A DNA stretch of 64,000 nucleotides from Maylandia zebra (GCF_041146795.1 NC_135182.1:36277509-36341508), one strand, 5' to 3'; counted from the first letter of the stretch, positions 34,945 through 48,052 are shown. Made by a program: numbers and translations. Notes: generated from the sequence alone by a model not told the origin.

Positions 34945-36430
34945 AGTAATAATACCAACTTCAGGACCAACTTCACACCCGATCAGATCTGCACACTGTT
35001 AGACCTCTGCCTCACCACTACATATTTCAAGTACAACGAAGGCTTTTACACACAAAAACATGGCTGTGCCATGGGCTCCCCCGTGTCACCTATTGTAGCC
35101 AACCTTTACATGGAGGAAGTGGAGAGAAAGGCTCTTGGGTCTTTCAAAGGAAGAGTACCCAGCCACTGGTACAGATATGTAGACGACACCTGGGTCAAAA
35201 TCAAGACACAAGAAGTGGAATCCTTCACTGCGCACATTAACGCTGTGGATAAAAACATCAAGTTCACCAGGGAAGACACAAAGGACGACTGTTTGCCTTT
35301 CCTGGACTGCGCCGTGCACATTGAAGAGAACGGCAACCTCAACATCGAAGTTTACCGGAAGCCCACACACACGGACCAGTACCTCCTCTTTGACTCCCAT
35401 CACCCTCTGGAACACAACCTTGGAGTAATTAGGACCCTACACCACCGGGCAGAACATGTTCCCTCTACGCCTGAAGGGAAAAAGAAGGAACACACACATG
35501 TAAAGGAAGCACTCAAAACGTGCGGCTATCCTAAATGGGCGTTCATAAAGTCAGCAAAGAGGCACAGAAAAGAAGACCAGACACCAGAAGGACAGACGCA
35601 ACAACATTGTCATCCCCTATGTAGCCGGCGTATCAGAGAAACTCAGGAGAGTTTTCTCCAAGCATGACATCCCAGTGTACTTCAGACCCAGCAACACACT
35701 CAGACACAAACTGGTTCACCCGAAAGACAAAACCCCAAAACACAAACTTAACAATGTGGTGTATGCTGTACAGTGCAGCGAGGAATGCTCAGACCTCTAC
35801 ATCGGAGAGACCAAACAGCCACTTCACAAGCGCATGGCACAACACAGAAGAGCCACCTCCACAGGACAAGACTCAGTAGTCCATCTGCATCTTAAGGTCA
35901 AAGGTCACTCTTTCGAGGATGCCAATGTTCACATTTTGGACAGAGAGGACAGATGGTTTGAAAGAGGAGTGAAAGAAGCTTCTATGTCCACTGTGAGCGA
36001 CCATCTTTGAACAGAGGCGGGGTTTACGACACCAACTCTCTGCCATCTATAATCCAGTTTTGAGATCCTCCCCAGACGCCTTAACGCCCACTCACATCCT
36101 GGGCCATCTGACCTCAGGAAATCACATGATAAGGTGGGGCCAGGTTTCACAATGAGCTCACCCGAAACTCTGGCTGATTGGGACCCACACCCAGTTACAC
36201 ACCTTGGCTCAGGCGATTAGAGGATCATCAGGGGGTCCTTTTGTCCCTCTGTGGGGGGAAACTCCCACTAGGTTTATATCTGGGACTCGCCACCATTTGA
36301 CCTTAGAACTGAAGAAGCTTCTCGGATGAGAGGTGAAACGTCTTCAAGCAACTTAAAGAAGTCCAGACGCTTTTCTTTCCAAGCTCCTTTGACTACGATG
36401 ACCTGGATGACTGAGAACCTTCACAGACAA
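34945..36430 (+). mobile_element. Penelope-like element, 5'-truncated
   Basis: RT end (from about 34960) reads QHGCAMGSPVSPIVANLYME with HWYRYVDDTWVKIK (catalytic YVDD), FTREDTKDDCLPFLDC and HTDQYLLFDSHHPLEHN. One frameshift near 35600 leads into a GIY-YIG endonuclease domain (35675-36010): NVVYAVQCSEECSDLYIGET, then KRMAQHRRA and EDRWFERGVKEA. RT plus C-terminal GIY-YIG is the defining architecture of Penelope-like elements. The 3' part to 36430 includes GATGAGAGGTGAAACGTCTT. It is better preserved than the copy at 22.4-23.8 kb. Confidence 0.88.
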
Positions 36431-36499
36431 CAGTAATAATACAGTAATTTATATTAGTGAAATGTATTTGTTTGTATACCCAATCTCCTCTGTGATTTA

Positions 36500-37745
36500 A
36501 TCTGGACCTCTGGACAGCTTTCGTCCGCAGACCTCCGCGATCTTGCAGGAGTGTACCAATTCAAAAGATCAGGAAGGTATGAGGGCGCTAACCTGTGCAA
36601 AAACAAATAATAAAATCTTAAAAACTAACAGGCAGCCCGTGTAAGGATGCCAGTATGGGAGATATATGCTCTCGCTTGCATGTGCCAGTTAGTAACTGTG
36701 CCGCAGCGTTTTGGACCAGCTGCAGACGGCTAACTGGTGACAGACTAACACCAGAGTAAAGAGTATTACAGTCGTCGAGACGAGATGAAACGAAGGCATG
36801 GATAGCTCTCTGAAAGTCTCTGAAACAGAGAAATGGCTTCTCATTGGCAAGTAGCCGAAGATGAAAGAAACTGGACTTGATTACAGCATTTATCTGTTTA
36901 TCAAACGTTAGGAGTGAGTTTTGACTCGAAGTTCCTCACAAAGAGATTTTTATACATTTCTAAGGGGCCGAAGTCGCAGTGGTCACAGGGACCAAACACA
37001 ATCACCTTTGTTTTCTGTTCATTTAGGTTAAAAACGTTCAGAGGATTCACAGATTTACGTTTCAGTCGCAGGTAAATCTGTGCGTCGTCTGCGTAACAAT
37101 GGAATGAGATGCCAGGTTTCTAAAAAACTGAACCCACAGGGAGCATGTAACCTGAAAAAAGAACTGGGCCAAGAATGGACCCCTGGGGGACCCCACAAGA
37201 CAGTGAGGTCTTTGAGGATTATGTATCCCCCAATCTAACAGAAAAACCACGGTCGGACAGGCCAGATTTAAACCACTGCAATGCAGTCCCTTTGACTCCG
37301 ACACAGTGTACAAGCCGAGAGATAAGAATCCCATGATCTACAGTATCAAAGGCGGCACTGAGGTCTAATAGTATTAAAATGGCAAAATCTCCCAAGTCAG
37401 TAAAAGTTCAAATGTCATTAAAACCTTTTAAAAGAGCAGTTTCAGTGCTGTGGTGCGCTTTAACCAGACTGAAATGCGTCACTAATGCCATGTTTTTTGA
37501 GAAAGGTCTGGAGCTGAAGGAGGACAACTTTGTCCTGGACTTTAGAACAAAAAGGCAATTTGGTCTGAAGTTGGATAAAACTGATATTTGCTTTTTAAGA
37601 ATAGGTTCCACCACAGCACGTTTGAAGTCGACACACCCTAATGACAACAGAAAGCAAACTCATACCCACAATATCAAAAACAACTTTCGGCAAACGCGAT
37701 TGAACAATATCCAGAGAACATCTGGTGGGTTTCAAGTTGTTGACT
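36500..37745 (-). mobile_element. L2/CR1-type LINE reverse transcriptase remnant
   Basis: Read on -, successive frames give KAHHSTETALLKGFND (37490-37410), an [20 protein letters not shown] stretch (37370-37310), [12 protein letters not shown] (about 37200), SFHCYADDAQIYLRLKR (37110-37050, catalytic YADD) and VSRLQLVQNAAAQLLTG (about 36750-36700). The order and motifs are those of L2/CR1-clade LINE RT. Several frameshifts separate them, so the copy is dead. Neither end of the LINE is clear. Confidence 0.75.
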
Positions 37746-37858
37746 GTTAGGTTTATCTAGGCACAAACCGATTGCTGGAACAACCAAGACAGTTCACTAC
37801 AATGGCAACAACTGTCATGGTCCTGAGTCCGTGGACTCAGTGATTTTGTGTTTAGTGT

Positions 37859-39469
37859 AGTTATTGTTATTAGTGTGAATGCTTGAAAAGCATTCACAGT
37901 ATTGTTCTTCTAATCTTTATTATTAGTGTGAATGCTTGAAAAGCATTCACAGTATTGTTCTTCTAATCTTTATTATTATATCATCTTCCGTACGTTTTTT
38001 GGCATCTAACTCCTTCAAAACCGTTCAACTTAGAAAAACCATTCAAACACCGTTAGATTCCTATTCTTTTGGACATGACTGCTTCTATTTTTCTCATTTT
38101 TAACATTTATATTTTTAATTTTATTCAACTTTATTCAACAAAAATTTATAATGTATTTCAATGGGGAGACCCTTCAAATCCTCATTCAACTTACTCATTT
38201 TTAAACTGTATCTACTTCAACATTCGTTGACATAGAGCCACCATTCAAACTTTAAAACGAAGACAAGACATTCAACTATTCAACTTGTATTTATCTTTTC
38301 AATATCTATTATACTTTTTCTTTAGTTCCAGTTTAAGTTTCATGATGTTTTTTCAGCCGTTTCAGAGTTTATAATGGGTGTGTATGGGACGGAATGTTGG
38401 GGCTAGAGTGAGGCAGCTCAACTGCTAGAGTGAGAGGAGCAAAAAAATTAATCTTAAAATCTTTTTTAAAACTGCTGCTGTGTCTGCAGCGTTTGCTCTA
38501 CAGGTATGATTTTACCCTCAAAACGTAGCCATCGCTGTCCTCTTTCATCCAATGTGTTTACTATTGTCCTAGGTGTTATGGTTCTTTCATAAATGTCACC
38601 AATGCACAGCCTCCTCCCTCCAACTCTTCCATAGACTCTAATGTTAAAATGGCTCAGAAGGTTCGTTTGAAAATCAGAAGAGCATGGTGTCTTTCCACTG
38701 TCACCACGTCCATATAATAAGCTCCACAGGCATGAAAACTGAGAATTAGGTAGACTAGACATTGCTGTCGCTCACGGTGAAAGAATTTTGTCAATACGAC
38801 TTTTACTTTTCATTTGGGAACGATTTGTTTCGGCCTGACTTTTCTGTTCATTTTAAGCAGCAAAAGTGAGGCGCATGTCTGTGTACGTGTGTATGGAGCC
38901 ATTGGGTGCGGTCACTATAGCAACCAGGCTCACACCTGCCTGCTTAACGAGCTCTGCCTGCCACTGTACCAAGATTCATCTTAAACACTTCTCTTTCAAC
39001 TGCTGCTGTGTCCACAGTGTTAAAGCCATCATTTTACCCTCAAAACGTCGCCATCGTTGTTCTTTTTCCAACATCTTGTCTTTCAAAGCTCAGAGATGTA
39101 AACTTTTTAAACTGTGTGGGTCCAAGTGGAGGGATCACATTTTAGTCATTCAGTGATTCAAAGAATATGACCTTTTAATATTCTTTCAGATGTTTTCTGA
39201 CTCTAAATGTTCTTTTCTCATTTCTTAGGTTTTTCTAATTTACAATTAAAACATTTTCAGCTTTTTTCCAACTTCTTCTTCTGTGTAACCTTCAGCTTTT
39301 AGCAGTTCAGCACCTTTGTTTTCAGGTTAAATTTGGTTGTTTTTTTTTGTTTTTTTTTTAAATTTCATTCAACATTTTTAACTCAAAATTCAGCAATTAA
39401 TTCATTTCAGTGCATACATTCAGATTCAAGCATTCACACTGCAGTTTCTTCAGAAAATGCACTTTCTAG
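37859..39469 (+). mobile_element. Helitron-like unit, copy 1
   Basis: About 1.5 kb, repeated at 39470-40965 with high identity (matching points are 1510 bases apart). The 3' end is a 9-bp stem hairpin (39441-39460, one mismatch) followed after six bases by CTAG then T, the layout of Helitron 3' ends. The 5' end carries a doubled 53-base unit with a perfect hairpin TGTGAATGCTT-GAA-AAGCATTCACA (37874-37898 and 37927-37951). No Rep/helicase gene is present. Open frames 38466-38762 (-) and 38866-39156 (+) are unrecognised. Confidence 0.5.
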
Positions 39470-40965
39470 TTATTATTCTATTTTATTATTATCTATTCCG
39501 TACGTTTTTTGAAAGCCTACTCCTTCAAAACCGTTCAACTTAGAAAAACCATTCAAACATCGTTAGATTCCTATTATTTTGGACATGATTGCTTCTATTT
39601 TTCTCATTTTTAACATTTATATTTTTAATTTTATTCAACTTTATTCAACAAAAATTTCCCATGTATTTCAATGGGGAGACCCTTCAAATTCTCATTCAAC
39701 TTACTCATTTTTAAACTCTTACTACTTCCACATACATTGACATAGAGCCACCATTCAAACTTTAAAACGAAGACAAGACATTCAACTATTCAACTTGTAT
39801 TTATCTTTTCAATATCTATTATACTTTTTCTTCAGTTCCAGTTTAAGTTTCATGATGTTTTTTCACCCGTTTCAAAATTTATAATGGGTGTGTATGGGAC
39901 GGAATGTTGGGGCTAGAGTGAGACAGCTCAACTGCTAGAGTGAGAGGAGCAAAAAAATTTATCTTAAAATCTTTTTTAAAACTGCTGCTGTGTCCGCAGC
40001 GTTTGCTCTACAGGTATGATTTTACCCTCAAAACGTAGCCATGGCTGTCCTCTTTCATCCAATGTGTTTACTATTGTCCTAGGTGTTACGGTTCTTTCAT
40101 AAATGTCACCAATGCACAGCCTCCTCCCTCCAACTCTTCCATAGACTCTAATGTTAAAATGGCTCAGAAGGTTCGTTTGAAAATCAGAAGAGCATGGTGT
40201 CTTTACACTGTCACCACGTCCATATAATAAACTCCACAGGCATGAAAACTGAGAATTTGGTAGACTAGACATGGCTGTCGCTCACGGTGAAAGAATTTTG
40301 TCAGTACGACTTTTACTTTTCATTTGGGAACGATTTGTTTCGGCCTGACTTTTCTGTTCATTTTAAGCAGCAAAAGTGAGGCGCATGTCTGTGTACGTGT
40401 GTATGGAGCCATTGGGTGCGGTCACTATAGCAACCAGGCTCACACCTGCCTGCTTAACGAGCTCTGCCTGCCACTCTGCCAAGATTCATCTTAAGCACTT
40501 CTCTTTCAACTGCTGCTGTGTCCACAGTGTTACAGCCATCATTTTACCCTCAAAACGTCGCCATCGTTGTTCTCTTTCCAACATCTTGTCTTTCAAAGCT
40601 CAGAGATGTAAACTTTTTAAACTGTGTGGATCCAAGTGGAGGGATCACATTTTAGTCATTCAGTGATTCAAAGAATATGACCTTTTAATATTCTTTCAGA
40701 TGTTTTCTGACTCTAAATGTTCTTTTCTCATTTCTTAGGTTTTTCTAATTTACAATTAAAACATTTTCAGCTTTTTTCCAACTTCTTCTTCTGTGTAACC
40801 TTCAGCTTTTAGCAGTTCAGCACTTTTGTTTTCAGGTTAAATTCGGGGTTTTTTTTTAATCTCATTCAAAATTTTTAACTTAAATTCAGTAATTATTTCA
40901 TTTCAATGCATACATTCAGATTCAAGCATTCACACTGCAGTTTCTTCAGAAAATGCACTTTCTAG
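39470..40965 (+). mobile_element. Helitron-like unit, copy 2
   Basis: Near-identical to copy 1, joined directly to its CTAG end, and itself ending in the same hairpin and CTAG (40962-40965). It lacks the doubled 5' hairpin. Equivalent open frames are at 39976-40272 (-) and 40376-40666 (+). Confidence 0.5.
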
Positions 40966-41411
40966 TTATTATCATTATTATTTGTGGACTGTTTTGGGAT
41001 GGTTTGTGTTTTGGGGTTTTTGGATGCTGGGTTTCTGGGTTGGTGCTCCCTGTTGGTCCCTGGTGTTAGTGTTCCTCGTCAGGTTAATCAGGTCCAGCTG
41101 TGTCTCCCACCTGTGTGTGATTTCCCAGTGTCCCTCTGTGTATTTATAGTGTGTGTCTGCCTGTGTTCCTCCACATTACTCTGTGATCTCCGTCTCCGTG
41201 TTCATCTCCTGGAAACTCTTTGTGAATCCACTGTGTGCTCCCCCTGCTGTCCTCCCTTCGTGTTCAGGTTTGTCGTTCTATAGTTTAGCTTCTCCTAAGT
41301 TCTGTTTTACCTTCCCCTCTTTGTGTTCGGCCTTTTATAATAAACCACCCTCGCATCTCAGTAAGTGCTGCCTTCAAGTCCTCTTTCCCACACCTCACAC
41401 GGCTGCTGCCG

Positions 41412-44047
41412 ATAGTTACTTTTTAAAAACACGATTTACACCCTGAGTAGGTGATAAAGCGACAGACCTTTCAGCCCAATTCTACTTTTTCTGCATAATC
41501 CATCATACAAAATGTAATCAAATGGAAAAGTCTCTTTTTGAAACTCGTTTTATCAGTTTTAATCTTTTAACTTTACACATGAAGCAAAGATTTAATTATC
41601 TGCAACGTTCTCTGACTGGAAGAAATTAGTTGAACATTTAAACCTATTTTCTGCACATTCCAGCACATAAAATAAAATATTTTTTTGTGTTTACACTCAG
41701 TCTTTCAAATAGATGCAAGTAAAACACAGCAGAAAATAAATAAAGTCACAGACTCAGCGGTCCTGTTGCTCTATTTTCACCTGTAAAGCAGGAGTGGGGT
41801 AGGCGGAGGGTTACCCTGGTGCAGGTGTGCCGCGGTCAGTGGAAGAATCCGCGAGTTTCTCTGTGAGTTTCCCATTACGTCGTAGCTACTCGGTGCTTGT
41901 TGGAAGTTTAGGGGTTTTTCGCTGTAAAAAGAAGTTTTCTTCCCACGCACAGTGGACACTAATGTTTTTGTCACTTTTTATGGAATCAAACTCAAAGTAA
42001 GGTCAGTGCTTCCACGCTTTAAACGCTGCACGCTCATACTCTCTCCTGCACTGATATGTGATCCATTGTTGATCTGCACACAGCTGTTGTCACGAACGGC
42101 GCACTCGCTTACGTCACTGTCATGAGACATTCTCGCAAAAAATCACGGTTTTAGTAACGCAGTAACGCAGCGTTCCTACGGGAAAGTAACGGTAATCTAA
42201 TTACCGTTTTTGCAATAGTAATCCCTTACTTTACTCGTTACTTGAAAAAAGTAATCGGATTACAGTAACGTGTTACTGCCCATCTCTGGGGAGGATAATA
42301 TGAGACCTGATATCTGTGATCCCATTAATGAAGAATTTCAGCAGGTTTCATACGTTGCTTTCGAAGCTGCATGGGGAGCAGCAGCAGATTAAGAACTGAG
42401 TTAATAATAAGTGAATGAAGTCTGTGACAGTTATTAGACACAATCTCAGAGAAATACTGTTTTTGCTGCTCTCACGACCTTCTGATAATTTAATCCACAT
42501 GAGTTCCCGCTTTCATGTCACACCTGATGTGCCCAAATACAGATCTCACATGATTACCTCAGATACAGCTGATGGTTTGGTTTGTTCTTATAAAAACTCT
42601 AATCATGCCTTACTTTCTAATAGGTCCTCTCACTTGACCACTAACAGCCGATTGTCTGTTTAATTCAACCTGCTTGGAAATTTTCAATTCCAATTCATAC
42701 ATGATACCAGAGAACTCAGACAGCAGAAAAGCTGAGCGAAAATAGAAAAGGACAGACATCAGGTATCGTTTGATGTTCTCAGAGAATCTTTGTTAAACCC
42801 ACATCAGCAGTGTTATAATTATAAAAAAGGTGTTTTTCAGGTGTGTAGGTATGATTTGAATTTTGTGCTCTTTACCTTTCTTTAACATTTTCACCTGAAA
42901 ACAGAAATCAGTCAGCCACAGACGTGGAAACTGAACCGCTGCTTCTCAGATGCAGCTCCATCAAATCTGATGAAACAGCAATGATGAACATCCAGCTCTA
43001 CATCCGTGTCAGTTCTCCTTTTTCTGTTATGAAGTACCCGCTTTCTGTTAACCTCATGACGCAAATCCTGACTCTCACAATGAAGAAGAGGAAGCAGCAC
43101 TGCCACTTCTAAGGTCACAACATTAGTATCTGACATTTCAGAGAAATGTCTGAGAAGACAAAGGTCGGAGGTGCCGTGTGACTGAAGTTTAATACCTCGT
43201 CCGTCCTCCTCTACAGTTTCAGATCTTCAGATTTCACTGTTCACTATTTTTATCAATGAGCTTTATTCCAAACAGAATCTGAAACCTCTGTATATTGCCT
43301 GAAAAAACAGGCTAACTGCACAGTGTTGAATCAAAATTAACAGTTTTACTGTATAAATAAATTTAAAAAGTAGAACAAACATTTTTTATATACATTTGTT
43401 TCAGCATAAACATGTTGTAGCGAACCCCCCCGAATGAAGGATGACACTTTACTGATGACGTTTTGAAGGTTTAATGGCAGTAAACCATCAATCTCACCGT
43501 AAGAGCTGGGGATGTATACATAGAAACAGCGTGTAAGCAAAAATAATCCACACTCTTACAATCGTAAACCTTATAACATGAAGTTCGTTTCAACGTAACA
43601 TTTAACAAATATAGCGACTGTCACAAAAACATCTAAACGTGTCCTCATTATATCATAACCATACCTTGTGCCTCTATCAAGGGGGCTGCTAATGACAAAA
43701 GAAATCTCCATAGCCTCCCTTAAAACCCGCCTTCCAGCCAAATGGCTGGTAGGCTTTTAGCTAAGCTTTAGCTTCAGCCAAGTGGAAGCTAAATTGGCTA
43801 GTCATTCATATGTAAATTAGGTTGTTATCTGGGAATTCTGGAGGGGGGTGGGGGAGCTGCTAAAAGCTGTGAACTTCCTTTTGTGTTCGTCTTGATGCAT
43901 TCTCAATCATCCAGGGAAATAAATCTCCAAAAGTCACCAACTTGGAGTGTTTCAGTTTGCCATCTTAGGGAGAAATCAACACACATGGGTGTATGTCCTT
44001 TGTTGCTGAGATTTATTGATAAAAACAGTACAAAAAACCAACCATTT
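41412..44047. other. Intergenic with repeat remnants
   Basis: 42140-42290 is one end of a hAT-type element (GTAACGTGTTACTGCCCATC); no matching left end was found. 42980-43290 is shared with 48465-48735. 43880-43945 carries a Penelope-type terminal fragment (AATAAATCTCCAAAAGT). No gene seen. Confidence 0.45.
42980..43290 (+). repeat. Duplicated segment, copy 1
   Basis: Shares TTTTTCTGTTATGAAGTACC, GGAGGTGCCGTGTGACTGAA and CCAAACAGAATCTGAAACCT in order with 48465-48735. No terminal repeats or coding capacity visible. Either a local duplication or an unrecognised repeat. Confidence 0.75.
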
Positions 44048-44055
44048 GTACACAT

Positions 44056-45427
44056 TAGAGATGGCACGATACCACTTTTTTATGTCCGATACCGATATCA
44101 TAAATTTGGATATCTGCCGATACCGATATGAATCCGATATAGTGTTTTTTAATCAACAAAACTGTTTTTTAAATATCTTGCTGCATTTTGTAGAAGTTCA
44201 TACTCAAGTTTAAAACAACAACTACACTAAAGCTATTCTGTTATACCTGTATGCAAAAAAAATGTTTCATAGTTCAGCAATACTGATCAATCTAATAAAC
44301 TTAAACCTGCACCATCCTCCCTATTCTGGTATTTTAAAGAGTACTTAGCATAAATATTAAGCAACCTAACTGATAGGGTTCCAACTCCCAGCAACAACAA
44401 AAATAAATAAATAAAAAATAGGGAACCACCCCTCACGCTCCACCTCATGATGCTTAATCGACGTAATCAACCTTAATTTGATGCAGTGTGAAAAAAAATG
44501 CACAGAAATCAATTATTTTTCAAGAAATATTAAATAGATTCAACATCTTTCTTCAACAAAATTGCAGACTGCACAGATGGTACCTTCCCAAAGGAAAAAG
44601 TACTATAGCTTACTAGGGTATATATATTAGACTTAATAGTCACTATATACAGTAATTGACTTCTATTAATTTTACATCAAATTAAAACTTTGGGTGTCAG
44701 ATAATTATTTATTAAAAGCTCGACATTTTAAATGAGAATAAGAAAGAAAAGTATGTCTTTGTGCCCCCTTTTCCCTGTTAATGCCCTATCGGCCCCCCTG
44801 GCTAAACTTTGCTAGATCCGCCCCTGCACAGTTACCAGCCGTCAGCTAGAAAAAGATCCTCGAGTAGAAAGTAATATTAAATACATTCTAACAACAGCTG
44901 ATCAAGCTTAAACGTGCTGCTGTTGTTCAGCCGCTGGTTTCCTCTTTCTGGTGCAAAGTGGGCCAAAAACAAACTAGAGACATGGACTCGTGACAGAAAA
45001 GCCGATCAGCTGATCGTTAAGCAGTTTCATGATTGAAGTAGCAGCAAGAAGAGGCAGTCGCTCCATATATCGCTTGTTAAGCTTAACGCAGGAATGCTTT
45101 ACAAACATTCAGAGATGGACTTACACACTTGCTTTACTTCTCTCGGGGATAACTTTGTTGGAGATGAAATGCCGGGTTGCTAGCGAAGCTCCACATGCTA
45201 TCCAGACCACCGACAGGTCCCGCATGCCACAGCCGCTCTATCACGTGATGCCTACTGCTCCGACGTGCTAACGTTCTGAGGTGAGTTACGGCGTGTTGCA
45301 AGTTTTGTGAGGTGCTTTCGTGATATTTAATGGATTACATTTTTTATTTTTCTCCGATATCCGATCCAGTAATTTAGGTCAGTATCGGACCGATACCGAT
45401 ACGTAATATCGGATCGGTCCATCTCTA
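44056..45427. mobile_element. hAT element with perfect 8-bp duplication
   Basis: Starts TAGAGATGGCACGATACC and ends GGATCGGTCCATCTCTA; subterminal sequence is rich in CCGATACCGATA in both orientations. GTACACAT is duplicated exactly at 44048-44055 and 45428-45435. The 8-bp duplication indicates hAT. No transposase is recognised in the 1372 bases, so it is non-autonomous. Confidence 0.85.
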
Positions 45428-45435
45428 GTACACAT

Positions 45436-47050
45436 ATTTACAAATAATAATAAAAAGTGAGTCAGTACATTTCAACATTTTCAGCAATCACTCACAATCC
45501 TGGCACTGCCATGGTATCTGTAGTCTGCATTTACCACATGTGTATCTGTAGCAGTGAACACATCGCACAGTGGCATGATTGTTCTTGCATTTGTGTTTGA
45601 CCTGACACATGGCTCTTTTTCCAGGGCTAGGTGTGGAGGGTTGTGTCCAAAGCAACTGTTCTTTTCTGTTTCATTTTCTCCGTCTCCTGCTGCAGACAAA
45701 GAGATAATGATAATGACTGCTGTATCTGTGTAATGTTCGTTCTGATGCTCCCTGTGGCCTCTAAAGCATCTGAGCCAACTGTCACAACCTTTCAGAAACA
45801 CCTGCAGCTCCTTCCTGACAGAACCTGGTCGATGCGGGTACGAGGCCCCGTGCAGCAGCAGTAAACACGTGTCTGCAATGCTGGAAATAAAACTGAGCTC
45901 ATTCTGGAAAGCAGAGCTGGAATAAACAATGCTTTAAGGAGTGCATTAACTCTGCAAGAAAGAGGGGCGGCGATACCCTGCTATTATATTGGTCCATAGT
46001 TTCCACTGATTGTTGTTTTATTGTAAGAGATGAGTAAAGTGAGTGTGAGACGTCGCAGCTCTTTGTGGCGAGTACTCATCACAGGACGGTTTGATAGCTG
46101 AAGCGAGCACGAGCATCTTACTCGCATCTGAAACTAGAGGCTGATGTAATAGAAATAATCCTGCAAAGGTCAAGAGTTCATCTTTCCTTCCTGTTATATT
46201 CAAAGCACTTTAACCTTTGACCTCTGCTGGATGCCCCCTGGTTCATACTGTAGCTTAGTGTTTGTGGCTGATAAAGTGCAGATATTCTCCCACTGGTGGA
46301 AAAGATCACAGCAGTTCAGTTTAAGACTGTTTTAGCTTCAGTGAGAGTCATCATCAAACAAGAACGACGTTTCTGTGTAGAAAATAACTGATTTTGCTTT
46401 TATTTAACTAAAAGTGATAATCCTGCTTAAATAGCTTAGTAGTGCACAGGTTCTGTGCACAGGCATTCATATTTCAGGGGTAATTGTGCCTCCTCGTGCC
46501 CCCTTCTATGGCCATCATATATTGGGTATATGGATGGAGCGGGCCTGGGGGCCAGTACGTAAATGTGAACCCAAACGCAGATTCAGACGCAGACAGCAGG
46601 AATCAGTCTTAACTTGGCTTCATTTACAGACCCAAGAGAAACACAGTACACGGGAGAAATGTGCGTGGACGTGGAACTCGAACGTGGGTCTCTGAAACAG
46701 CACGAGAAAGGTCAGGAGGGGCACTGCGGTACGGAGACCTGAGGACATGTGACAGACTGGATTAAGTGAACACGAACAAATAAACCACAAGAAGCAAAGG
46801 CGCTGTATTACTAACACAGCTACGCAGATGAAGAGATGAATAGTTGTGGTCTTCAATACTGCTAAGTGATCATCCAGCATCACACACAGGTGATCATGAC
46901 AGGTGTGTTGATGTGGGCTCCACTGGGGTGGAAAAACACAGCCAGTCACCGGGAGCATGACAGCATATCTAAAATGAGAACATTCACTTTCCAAATAAAC
47001 CAGTCAAGAGTGTTGTTGGTCCTCCTGTTTATGTAAATGATCTACATTCT
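45436..47050. other. Intergenic, nothing recognised
   Basis: Open frames at 45481-45801 (-) and 46620-46994 (-) match no protein known to me. No repeat family is identified with confidence. Confidence 0.4.
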
Positions 47051-48037
47051 CCATAATCATCACTATGTTCCCAGCACAGATCTGGCAACAGTGGGAAGGA
47101 AAAACTCCCTTTTAACAGTGTGGGAGCCAAGTTAAGATAGTTCATATGTTTTAGTATTTATATTTCGCTGTTGTTAAGCTTGTTTGTGTAATTAATAATT
47201 TTAGGAAATAGATGCATGTTTATGGTGGAACTAGGTTACGTAGTACCATGAATACATGTGCCTTAAAGACTCGTGTTTATAGTAAAATCCGGGCATCACG
47301 GATGTATGCAAATTAGTGCATGCGGTGCGGGAGGGGGGAGAGAGAGAGAAAAGGAGTTAACACGGCATAAGCTATACGGGGCAGCAGGGTAGAACAGAGC
47401 CACACGGTTTTCCTACCGTAGTAGGTTATTTTGTTGAGGACAAGTTAAACCTGACCACTCCTGTAAGATGCAAAAACTGTGGAATAAATTTTTTGTTACA
47501 TCTTTTCACATCGGAGTCCCGTGGAGTTCTTTTTCCTCTTCAAACTGACGTACGCGAGTGAATCACGGGAAAACTGGTCTCACGGCTTACACAAACAGGA
47601 AGAAACAGGACAAAGACACCCTGTGGAAGAGAGCCAGAGGTTAATAATAACTAATGATTAAATGCAGAGAGGTGAGTGAAGAGGAAACACCCAGTGCATC
47701 ATGAGAATCCCCAGCAGCCTACGTCTATTGCAGCATAACTAAGGGAGGATTCAGGGTCACCTGGTCCAGCCCTAACTATATGCTTTAGCAAAAAGGAAAG
47801 TTTGAAGCCTAATCTTGAAAGTAGAGATAGTGTCTGTCTCCTGAATCCAAACTGGAAGCTGGTTCCACAGAAGAGGGGCCTGAAAACTGAAGGCTCTGCC
47901 TCCCAGGGAGCCAATGAAGAGAATCCAATACAGGAGAAATTTTCAGCGTCACTCTGAGACAGGATATTTCTAGTTTTAGAGATGTTGCACAAATGTAAGA
48001 AAGCAGTCCTACATTTTTGTTTAGTATGTGCGTTGAA
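47051..48037 (-). repeat. Fish LINE 3'-type repeat, split by solo LTR
   Basis: 47080-47118 (TGGGAAGGAAAAACTCCCTT) continues after the LTR at 47594 and runs through CCCAGCAGCCTACGTCTATT to 48037. The first part is the reverse complement of the tail at 56740-56830. I recall this block as a very common fish repeat. It is also interrupted on its other side by the SINE at 48053. Confidence 0.6.
47119..47593 (+). mobile_element. Solo LTR
   Basis: Begins TGTGGGAGCCAAGTTAAG and ends CACGGCTTACACA, i.e. TG...CA, with AACAG duplicated at 47114-47118 and 47594-47598. AATAAA lies at 47483. The 475-base length and 5-bp duplication fit a retroviral or Gypsy-type LTR left after recombination between two LTRs. 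No internal genes remain. Confidence 0.8.
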
Positions 48038-48052
48038 GGACATGTCCTGGTC

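Larger units (their letters stand above)
37811..41411 (+). mobile_element. LTR-like sequence split by Helitron-like pair
   Basis: 37811-37858 (TGTCATGGTCCTGAGTCC onward) and 40980-41411 read as two halves of one LTR-like repeat, ending near CACGGCTGCTGCCGATA. The right half has TATTTATAGTG and an AATAAA at 41339, compatible with LTR promoter and polyadenylation signals. The interruption is the tandem pair at 37859-40965. No internal retroviral genes are seen, so it is a solo LTR or a small non-autonomous element. Family not identified. Confidence 0.45.
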
